Below, in pieces: positions 15,187 to 21,408 of a stretch of 21,408 nucleotides of DNA. How positions within the stretch are numbered: position 1 is the stretch's first letter; the number at the start of each line of letters is the position of its first letter. The notes under the pieces were generated by a model. That model was not told the origin of the DNA and made no database searches. It saw only the letters and a program-made list of their open reading frames with translations. The stretch lies in NCBI GenBank assembly GCA_900771365.1, contig CAAGNU010000119.1, forward strand, positions 1 through 21,408, given 5' to 3'. The stretch is from Bacteroidales bacterium (lineage in GTDB: Bacteria; Bacteroidota; Bacteroidia; Bacteroidales; P3). The translations under genes and the position numbers were made by a program.

Positions 15187-16515
15187 ATGAAGACGCTAGA
15201 CCTGATAGATTCCTTCTCGGAATTTAAAGAATTCAAGAATATTGACCGCGAGACACTGATGCACATTCTCGAAGAGGTTTTCCGCGCCGCCCTTTCCAAG
15301 CGTTACGGCAGCGAGGATAATTTCGACATCATCGTGAATATCGACAAGGGCGACCTGGAGATTTTCCGCAACCGCACGATTGTGGAAGACGGCGAGGTGA
15401 ACGATGAGAACCTGGAGATTGCATACAGCGATGCCATCAAGATTGAATCCGACTTTGAGGTAGGCGAAGAACTTTCTGAACGCATTTCGATGAACGACTT
15501 TGGCCGCCGTGAGATTCTGGCCATCCGCCAGAACCTGGTGAGCAAGATCCAGGACTATGAGAAGTCGCTCATCTTCCAGAAATATAAGGAGAAGGTCGGT
15601 GAGATTATCATCGGCGAGGTATACCAGCCTTGGAACAAAGAGGTGCTCATCCAGGATGAGGAGAAAATCGAGCTCACCCTGCCCAAGAGCGAGCAGATTC
15701 CCAGCGACCGCTTCCGCAAGGGCGACACCGTGCGTGCCGTGGTGCAGAAGGTAGAGATGCGCAACACCAACCCCGTCATCACCCTCTCCCGCACCTCCCC
15801 CATCTTCCTGGAGCGTCTGCTCGAATCCGAGGTGCCCGAAATCTATGACGGACTCATCACCATCCGCCACATCGTCCGCATCCCCGGCGAGCGCGCCAAG
15901 GTGGCCGTGGAGTCATACGACGACCGCATCGACCCCGTGGGTTCCTGCGTAGGCATCAAGGGTGCACGTATCCACGGCATCGTCCGCGAGCTGCGCAACG
16001 AGAATATTGATGTTATCAACTATACCCCGCGCCTCGACGTCATGGTACAGCGTGCTCTGGCTCCCGCCAAGATTGCATCGCTTAAAGTGGACGAGGAGGG
16101 AAAGAAGGTGGACGTGTATATGGATCCCGACCAGGTCTCCCTGGCTATCGGCAAGGGCGGCTGCAACATCAAGCTGGCCAGCAAGCTGGTAGGATATGAG
16201 ATCGAGGTCTATCGCTACGGCGATGAGGATATCGACGATGTGGATCTGATGGACTTCTCCGATGAAATCGAGCAGTGGGTTATCGATGAGTTTATCAAGA
16301 TTGGCTGCGACACTGCTAAGAGCGTACTGGCTCTCAGCCGCGAAGACCTCATCAACCGCACCGACCTCGAGGAGGAGACTATCGACGACGTAATCCGCAT
16401 CCTCCAGTCCGAGTTCGAAGAAGAAGAACCCGAAGTGGAGAACGAGGAGGATTCTGAGGAAGAGCCCGAAGAGGATTCCAAGGAAGAATCCGAGGAGAAC
16501 GAGGCTGAAGAGTAG
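15187..16515 (+). CDS. nusA: Transcription termination/antitermination factor NusA
   Basis: The 442-residue product binds RNA polymerase and nascent RNA and affects pausing, termination and antitermination. The N-terminal domain (IDSFSEFKEFKNIDRETLMHILEEVFRAAL) is followed by an S1 domain near 130-200 (GEIIIGEVYQ, then VVQKVEMRNTNPVITLSRTSP), then KH1 (SCVGIKGARIHGIVREL, with GxxG as GIKG) and KH2 (AIGKGGCNIKLASKL, with GKGG). After KH2 comes a short helical segment, then a strongly acidic tail (about residues 410-442, almost all Glu with Asp, Ser and Pro) in place of the E. coli acidic repeats. It lies between rimP and infB. Confidence 0.97.
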   Translation: MKTLDLIDSFSEFKEFKNIDRETLMHILEEVFRAALSKRYGSEDNFDIIVNIDKGDLEIFRNRTIVEDGEVNDENLEIAYSDAIKIESDFEVGEELSERISMNDFGRREILAIRQNLVSKIQDYEKSLIFQKYKEKVGEIIIGEVYQPWNKEVLIQDEEKIELTLPKSEQIPSDRFRKGDTVRAVVQKVEMRNTNPVITLSRTSPIFLERLLESEVPEIYDGLITIRHIVRIPGERAKVAVESYDDRIDPVGSCVGIKGARIHGIVRELRNENIDVINYTPRLDVMVQRALAPAKIASLKVDEEGKKVDVYMDPDQVSLAIGKGGCNIKLASKLVGYEIEVYRYGDEDIDDVDLMDFSDEIEQWVIDEFIKIGCDTAKSVLALSREDLINRTDLEEETIDDVIRILQSEFEEEEPEVENEEDSEEEPEEDSKEESEENEAEE

Positions 16516-16606
16516 CCCCTTGCCCGTCGCAACGAGGCACACCCAAAAGGAAACATGCTATGGCACAAGCTATAGTTTAGAATAATAATTTAAAAAAGGA
16601 GTGATT

Positions 16607-19600
16607 ATGGCAGACGAAAAAAAAGGAATTAGACTAAAGAAAGCGGCAACCGACCTAAACGTCGGCGTCAACACATTGGTGGAGTATTTGCAGAAAAAGG
16701 GGAAACCGGTTGAAAGCAACAACCCCAATATCCGCCTCACCGATGAGCAGTACAGCATTTTGGCCGCACAATTTCAGGGCGAACGTGCCGTGAAGGAGAT
16801 GGCTGACAAAATCGAAATCACGCCAAGCGGCAACAATGTGGTTATCGAAGCCAACTCTGAAGAAAAAAGTGTCGAGAACGATGAGGTTATCATCAAGAAC
16901 TTCAACACCTCCAACAACGAGAACAAGGCTCCTAAGCAGCCCGTCGAACCTGCCATCACTCCCGACGAGCCCGCCAAAGAAGCACCTGTTGAGAAGTCGA
17001 CAGAGACTGTTGATGTAGTGGCCGAACCCGAGCCTGCCGCTCCCGAACCAGAGGCCGAAACGCCTCAAGCCGTGGAACCCGAGCCAGAGTCTGAGCCGGA
17101 GTCTGAGCCAGAGGAGCCCGCTTTCGTTCCCACTCAGGTTGGCGACCTTCACATCATTAACAAGATAGACCTCGACAGCATCAACACCAAGATGCGCCCC
17201 GATAAAAAGAAGAAGAGCAAAGGCGAGAAAGCAGCCAAGAACGAGCAGCCCAAAGCCGCCAAGAAGGCCGATGAGGCCAAAGCCAAAGAGGCAAAACCCG
17301 CCGAGAAGCCTGCTCCCGCCCCCGAGCCTAAAGCCGAGTCCACAACTAAGACCGAACCCGCAGCCGAGACCAAGCCTGCGGCTCCCGCCAAGGCTGAGCC
17401 CGAATTTATCGAGACTCAGTACAAGAAACTCGAAGGCCCCAAGTTGGTCGGCATGGTCGATTTGAGCCAGTTTGACAAACCCAAGGCAAGTTCCGCCGAG
17501 AAGAAGAAACGCAAACGCATCAAGAATAAGGGCGTGAAAGTCGGCGATAGCTCAGAAGAGATACCGCAGGCATCACCCGCAAAGAACCCCAACAAGGAAC
17601 GCAAAGCTGAAAACAAGCCTGCCACCGATGCTAAGAGCGAGAAATCCGAGCGCAGCGAAAAGAAGAAGAAAAAGGAGAAGAAGGCTCCCGTCAAAGTGGA
17701 GATCGACGACTCTGAGATTGAGAAGCAGATTCGCGACACCCTCGCCCGCCTCAGCCCCATGGGCAAGTCTAAGACCTCTAAGCACAACCGCGAGAAGCGC
17801 CAAAAGGTTCACCAGCGCATTGAGGAGGAGCAACTCTCCGAAATGGAAAGCCAGAAGACATTGCAGGTCACTGAGTTTGTGACCGCTAACGAGCTCGCCA
17901 CCATGATGAACATCCCCGTCACGCAGATTATCAGCACCTGCATGAGCGTGGGCATCTTCGTCAGCATCAATCAGCGTCTCGATGCCGAGACCATCAAACT
18001 CATCGCTGATGAGTTCGGCTTCGACATCAACTTCGCAAGTGCCGACGTCTTAAACGAACTGAACAAGATTGAAGAAGAAGACCATCCCGAAGACCTCGTG
18101 CCCCGCAACCCCATCATCACCGTTATGGGCCACGTCGACCACGGTAAGACCTCCCTCCTCGACTATATCCGCAAGACAAACGTAATCGCCGGCGAAGCAG
18201 GCGGAATCACGCAGCACATTGGTGCTTACGAGGTGCAGACCGCCGACGGCCGCAAGATTACCTTCCTCGACACCCCTGGCCACGAAGCCTTCACCGCTAT
18301 GCGTGCCCGTGGTGCCAAGGTGACAGATATCGCCATCATCGTTATCGCAGCCGATGATAAAGTGATGCCCCAGACCATTGAGGCTATCAACCACGCTCAG
18401 GCTGCTGGCGTACCTATCGTTTTTGCTATCAATAAGATTGACCGTCCCGGTGCCGACCCCGACAAGATTAAGACCGAACTCGCCAACATGAATCTCCTCG
18501 TTGAGGAATGGGGCGGCAAATACCAAAGCCAGGACATCTCGGCCAAAAAGGGCCTCAATGTCGATGAGCTTCTGGAGAAAGTCCTCCTCCAAGCCGATAT
18601 CATGGAGCTGAAGGGCAACCCCAACAAGCGTGCTAAGGGCACCGTGCTGGAAAGCTCGCTCGACAAAGGCCGCGGCTATGTGGCCAAGCTGCTTGTCGAA
18701 AACGGCACCATCCGCAAGGGCGACCCCATCGTGGCTGGCGCTATCAGCGGCCGCGTGCGTGCCATGTACAACGAACGTAACCAAGAGGTTATGTCCGCAG
18801 GTCCCTCACAGCCCGTACTGCTCCTCGGTCTCACAGGTGCTTGTCAGGCAGGCGACACCTTCAACGTCACCGAGAGCGAGCGCGAGGCTAAGGAAATCGC
18901 CTCCAAGCGTACCCAACTCCAACGCGAGCAGGGCCTCCGCACCCAGATCCACCTCACCCTCGATGAAATCGGTCGCCGTATCGCTTTGGGCAACTTCAAG
19001 GAACTCAACATCATCGTCAAGGGCGATGTGGACGGCTCCGTCGAAGCCCTCTCCGACTCCCTGCTGAAGCTTTCCAACGAAGAGGTACAGGTCAACGTCA
19101 TCCACAAAGCCGTGGGTCAGATTACCGAGACCGACGTCATGCTGGCCGAATCGTCCGATGCTATCATCATCGGCTTCCAGGTCCGTCCCTCCGTGGGTGC
19201 CCGCAAGATGGCCGAGACCGAGCAGATCGACATCCGCCTCTACAGCATCATCTACGATGCCATCAACGAACTGAAGGACGCTATCGAAGGTATGCTCTCG
19301 CCCGAGAAGCAGGAGAAGATTGTGGCAAACCTCGAAATCCGCGAGACCTTCAAAATCAGCAAGGTGGGTACCATCGCAGGCTGTATGTGCCTCGACGGCA
19401 AGATTACCCGCCAGCACAACATCCGCATCATCCGCGACGGCATCGTGGTCTATACCGGCAAGCTGGCCAGCCTCAAGCGCTTCAAAGACGATGTCAAAGA
19501 AGTTGTTAGCGGCCAAGACTGCGGCTTGAACATCGAGAACTTCAACGACATCAAGGTCGGCGATATTGTGGAAGCCTACGAAATCATCGAAATCAAACGC

Positions 19601-19609
19601 AAGTTGTAA
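16607..19609 (+). CDS. infB: Translation initiation factor IF-2
   Basis: I chose the ATG at 16607, giving 1000 residues. A GTG two codons earlier lies within AAGGAGTG, which is the ribosome binding site (AGGAG at 16597-16601) 5 nt before the ATG. IF-2 is the GTPase that brings initiator tRNA to the 30S subunit and drives subunit joining. The IF2_N module (GIRLKKAATDLNVGVNTLVEYLQKKG, then VESNNPNIRLTDEQ) is followed by about 370 residues of Pro/Glu/Lys/Ala-rich linker, then the second N-module (NELATMMNIPVTQIISTCMSVG). The G domain has G508-HVDHGK-T515, DTPGH from D555 and NKID at 609-612, followed by the domain II-IV beta barrels and EF-Tu-like C-terminus. Linker length varies strongly between species, so the size alone is not odd. 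Confidence 0.97.
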   Translation: MADEKKGIRLKKAATDLNVGVNTLVEYLQKKGKPVESNNPNIRLTDEQYSILAAQFQGERAVKEMADKIEITPSGNNVVIEANSEEKSVENDEVIIKNFNTSNNENKAPKQPVEPAITPDEPAKEAPVEKSTETVDVVAEPEPAAPEPEAETPQAVEPEPESEPESEPEEPAFVPTQVGDLHIINKIDLDSINTKMRPDKKKKSKGEKAAKNEQPKAAKKADEAKAKEAKPAEKPAPAPEPKAESTTKTEPAAETKPAAPAKAEPEFIETQYKKLEGPKLVGMVDLSQFDKPKASSAEKKKRKRIKNKGVKVGDSSEEIPQASPAKNPNKERKAENKPATDAKSEKSERSEKKKKKEKKAPVKVEIDDSEIEKQIRDTLARLSPMGKSKTSKHNREKRQKVHQRIEEEQLSEMESQKTLQVTEFVTANELATMMNIPVTQIISTCMSVGIFVSINQRLDAETIKLIADEFGFDINFASADVLNELNKIEEEDHPEDLVPRNPIITVMGHVDHGKTSLLDYIRKTNVIAGEAGGITQHIGAYEVQTADGRKITFLDTPGHEAFTAMRARGAKVTDIAIIVIAADDKVMPQTIEAINHAQAAGVPIVFAINKIDRPGADPDKIKTELANMNLLVEEWGGKYQSQDISAKKGLNVDELLEKVLLQADIMELKGNPNKRAKGTVLESSLDKGRGYVAKLLVENGTIRKGDPIVAGAISGRVRAMYNERNQEVMSAGPSQPVLLLGLTGACQAGDTFNVTESEREAKEIASKRTQLQREQGLRTQIHLTLDEIGRRIALGNFKELNIIVKGDVDGSVEALSDSLLKLSNEEVQVNVIHKAVGQITETDVMLAESSDAIIIGFQVRPSVGARKMAETEQIDIRLYSIIYDAINELKDAIEGMLSPEKQEKIVANLEIRETFKISKVGTIAGCMCLDGKITRQHNIRIIRDGIVVYTGKLASLKRFKDDVKEVVSGQDCGLNIENFNDIKVGDIVEAYEIIEIKRKL

Positions 19610-19620
19610 AAAAGATATTC

Positions 19621-19675
19621 AGATATTCAGATGTGCAGATTAACAGACTGTGAGCATCTAAACATCTGAATATCT
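19621..19675. repeat. 14-bp perfect inverted repeat after infB
   Basis: AGATATTCAGATGT (19621-19634) and ACATCTGAATATCT (19662-19675) are perfect complements around a 27-nt loop. The sequence just before it repeats AGATATTC. No U tract follows on the plus strand, so it is a poor intrinsic terminator; it may still protect or process the infB transcript before the tRNA. Confidence 0.75.
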
Positions 19676-19689
19676 AAAAGTCTAACAAC

Positions 19690-19761
19690 GCTCTGATAGT
19701 TCAATGGATAGAATAACTCTCTCCTAAAGAGTAGATCCGGGTTCGATTCCCGGTCGGAGTA
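19690..19761 (+). tRNA. tRNA-Arg (anticodon CCT)
   Basis: The 72-nt cloverleaf folds fully. The acceptor is GCTCTGA with TCGGAGT (two G-U pairs), the D stem GTTC/GAAT, and the anticodon stem ACTCT/AGAGT with loop CTCCTAA giving anticodon CCU (reads AGG). The T stem is CCGGG/CCCGG with loop TTCGATT. The 3' CCA is not encoded (A then CAAAG). It lies 80 bp after infB on the same strand and could be processed from that transcript. Confidence 0.93.
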
Positions 19762-20231
19762 CAAAGAACCCATTTTGAGGTGCTTTTTTATCGCTTGAAA
19801 ATCAATCAAAAACACAATGATTTACAAATAGTTACAGGAGGTAACAGTCGGAACGCTGTTTCTTGTATTTTGACTATTTTTAAGCGTTTTTTATTGATTT
19901 TTTTTTCATAATTTTCCCACATTGTACACCATTTTTGCACAGAATAAAAAAAAAGTTGTATCAGACGGACACAACAAAGCAAACCGTATATAATTCGTAT
20001 AAATAATGTATGACATATTGGCGGATTAGAAAGCATTTCTTTCGACCACTCATGATTGCAAATCCGAGGCAACAGGAACATCCCCAAGAACGGAAACCAC
20101 GGCAAGCGCGAGGGTGTGCTTGCCGTGGGTGAAAAGATGTAGGGGGTGTGCTTGGTATGATTGGCGAATTCATGTACCTTTTACCATTACACAATATAGC
20201 CCAATGGTGGTTTTCTATTCCGATTATATTG
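19762..20231. other. AT-rich intergenic region after tRNA-Arg
   Basis: About 470 bp with no convincing gene. It contains a short GTTAC/GTAAC palindrome (19831-19845) and long A- and T-tracts (19880-19955). A strong hairpin at 20097-20128 precedes the oppositely oriented peptidase-like gene. Base composition falls sharply here compared with infB. A repeat GGGTGTGCTTG occurs at 20112-20122 and 20144-20154. Confidence 0.65.
20097..20128. terminator. 11-bp perfect hairpin, possible terminator of the minus-strand unit
   Basis: CCACGGCAAGC (20097-20107) pairs exactly with GCTTGCCGTGG (20118-20128) around a 10-nt loop. On the minus strand it lies about 100 bp past the stop codon of the peptidase-like gene and is followed by TTTCCGTTCTT, a broken U-rich stretch; on the plus strand there is none. 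It is the only strong hairpin between the two convergent units. Confidence 0.5.
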
Positions 20232-21098
20232 CTATACGATTAGATTCTTGCATCTCTCCTTTAGTTCGTGAAAAGTATCTGGCACATTGAATCGTTCTTT
20301 ATTCTCGGGATATTCGTCTAGCATAAAATAGATTTTCGAGGATGACCTGTAAAATTTTAATCGTTCTTTCTTCTCAAGTTTTATGAATTCGGATTCTTTT
20401 TTTCTTCGTTCAGCTCTATTAGCTAACTTTAAGGTGCTAATAGACTCTTTTGCACGAGTTTTAACTGCATCTTTTGTGCAGTTATTCTTTAGATACTCCA
20501 TATAATTTTTATAAAAAATCTCATCGGCCGGGAAATAGCGGTATTTGCAATCAAATCCAGTCTGAGCCAATAGCAAGTTAACATAAGCTTCTGATAAGTC
20601 TAAAGAAGTGAAGAAACTATCATAGAAGGCTGCAAATCGCTGTTGGATATCACTGTTCACCAAATCATCGAAAGAACCTATTGCGCCACAAAAAGGCATA
20701 GGCATGTCAAAATGAAGGTTGAACAAGAGATATAACCCTTTACAGACGCCCAATGTCAACAATAGATTACACCCACAAGCAATATTAATCTTCCTTAATT
20801 GTTCTCCAACTTCATATATGCCGATTAAACTGTGATCGGTAAACTGTAAACTATCCGAACTACCATGAACCTCAAGATGAAGTATTGGTTTAGTGCCATT
20901 TTTTTTGCAATCATCACAAATGCTGTCCATAAGGTTCTCCCATTCTTTCTTAGTTTGAAGCGTCTTTAACTCAACAGATAGATTGCTGTATCTATATTCG
21001 TTAAGCTTGACATCATTAAATAGTTCGGTACCTGTATGGGGTTCATCTGCGCGGAGCGACTCTATAATTATTAGTTTATTAAATTCAAATGATTTCAT
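20232..21098 (-). CDS. Caspase-like/CHAT-like (clan CD) cysteine peptidase, predicted
   Basis: The 288-residue product was not recognised as a named family, but its core matches clan CD peptidases. PILHLEVHG places a His-Gly (H79) at the end of a hydrophobic strand. Forty residues later a second strand NLLLTLGVCKG ends in Cys119 in a GxCxG setting like the caspase QACRG. A third strand (MPFCGAIGSFDD) and the helix RFAAFYDSFFTSL with SEAYVNLLLAQ follow, as in CHAT and caspase-like folds. The last 90 residues are highly charged (ERRKKESEFIKLEKKERLKF). There is no signal peptide, so it acts in the cytoplasm. It starts 30 bp after the end of an upstream gene on the same strand. Peptidases of this clan work in bacterial suicide and defence systems; that role here is inferred. 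It is AT-rich compared with the housekeeping genes. Confidence 0.7.
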   Translation of the reverse strand: MKSFEFNKLIIIESLRADEPHTGTELFNDVKLNEYRYSNLSVELKTLQTKKEWENLMDSICDDCKKNGTKPILHLEVHGSSDSLQFTDHSLIGIYEVGEQLRKINIACGCNLLLTLGVCKGLYLLFNLHFDMPMPFCGAIGSFDDLVNSDIQQRFAAFYDSFFTSLDLSEAYVNLLLAQTGFDCKYRYFPADEIFYKNYMEYLKNNCTKDAVKTRAKESISTLKLANRAERRKKESEFIKLEKKERLKFYRSSSKIYFMLDEYPENKERFNVPDTFHELKERCKNLIV

Positions 21099-21128
21099 GT
21101 TCCTAATTGTTTTTGTTATTCATTATTA

Positions 21129-21408
21129 TTACATAAGAGTGACGGAGTTAGCTAATCTCTTTTCGCCATCAATTGTGGTAGTATAAAATCTTTGATTTAT
21201 ACCGTTCAGAAGGTTAGTCAGTTCATCTTCGGTTGACACAGTGTATTGTTTTGTGTTCTGGTCGTAAGCTAGATTAGGGCAATATTCTTGAAAATGATTA
21301 TCCGCATTGTACCGAAGCATAGGTTCTGTGCTTGAAAGTAGGCTTGTATGACGTCGCGGCCAAAACAATCCTATCAAACATCCTATCTCCGAAATACATT
21401 CTGTTGAA
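21129..21408 (-). CDS. Unknown protein, C-terminal end only (runs off the right edge)
   Basis: The frame is open from the window edge, so only the last 92 residues are visible; it begins STECISEIGCLIGLFWPRRHTS. The visible start codons inside it (such as a TTG at 21377) are probably internal, and the true start lies beyond the window. The segment ISEIGCLIGLFW is hydrophobic; the rest (LAYDQNTKQYTVSTEDELTNLLNGINQRFYTTTIDGEKRLANSV) looks like a compact alpha/beta domain. No family is recognised. The next gene starts 30 bp after its stop on the same strand, so the two probably form an operon, and this protein is a candidate partner, substrate or regulator of the peptidase. Confidence 0.6.
   Translation of the reverse strand, partial: STECISEIGCLIGLFWPRRHTSLLSSTEPMLRYNADNHFQEYCPNLAYDQNTKQYTVSTEDELTNLLNGINQRFYTTTIDGEKRLANSVTLM

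Noticed and set aside
16601..16603. GTG as the infB start codon.
   Set aside because: It lies within the AGGAG ribosome binding site; the ATG two codons later has the right spacing.
19806..20105. A 99-codon minus-strand frame downstream of the peptidase-like gene.
   Set aside because: The translation is biased by A/T-tracts and by the hairpin at 20097-20128, has no recognisable pattern and no operon support.

Overview
The window comes from a member of the Bacteroidales, plausibly Prevotella-like. Three things support this. Two vegetative promoters have the Bacteroidetes form (TTTG, 19-nt spacer, TAnnTTTG) in front of translation operons. Ribosome binding sites are mostly weak or absent. The housekeeping gene sets are rplM-rpsI-rpsB-tsf and rimP-nusA-infB, the latter with a long, charged IF2 N-terminus. 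The exact genus cannot be read from the sequence.

Layout. Positions 1-4300 (minus strand, AT-richer) are accessory. From upstream to downstream they hold two small secreted proteins and then a three-gene cluster: a multi-spanning membrane protein with a large soluble insert, a P-loop GTPase, and an unknown protein with a Q/P/S repeat tail that runs off the left edge. I could not assign the trio to a named system; its composition suggests a membrane-linked GTPase switch. Upstream of it (about 4320-4576, minus strand) is a candidate RNA of roughly 240 nt with a Bacteroidetes -7 box, a long imperfect hairpin and a U7 tract. Positions 4899-6329 (minus strand, GC-richer) encode a secreted six-hairpin-type glycoside hydrolase.

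Positions 6330-7680 have no convincing gene but are rich in repeats: a 31-bp inverted repeat built from TTGTACA motifs, two 18-bp direct repeats, an 11-bp tandem repeat, several hairpins, and finally the promoter and structured leader of the ribosomal operon. Positions 7681-10567 are rplM, rpsI, rpsB and tsf, ended by a very clear terminator. Positions 10703-14405 are a tightly packed plus-strand run: RNase H, a PnuC-type transporter, PrmC and a sodium:solute symporter. An intergenic region with a second copy of the 11-bp repeat type follows, then the rimP promoter and leader hairpin and rimP-nusA-infB (14660-19609). tRNA-Arg(CCU) lies at 19690-19761.

After the tRNA the sequence becomes AT-rich and the strand flips. 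About 470 bp without a gene lead to a two-gene minus-strand unit. One protein has the His-Gly and GxCxG arrangement of clan CD (caspase/CHAT-like) peptidases. The protein encoded just upstream of it is cut by the right edge. This is the likeliest place in the window for a poorly described conflict or defence system, and its position next to a tRNA fits an integrated island, although no integrase or att duplication is visible.
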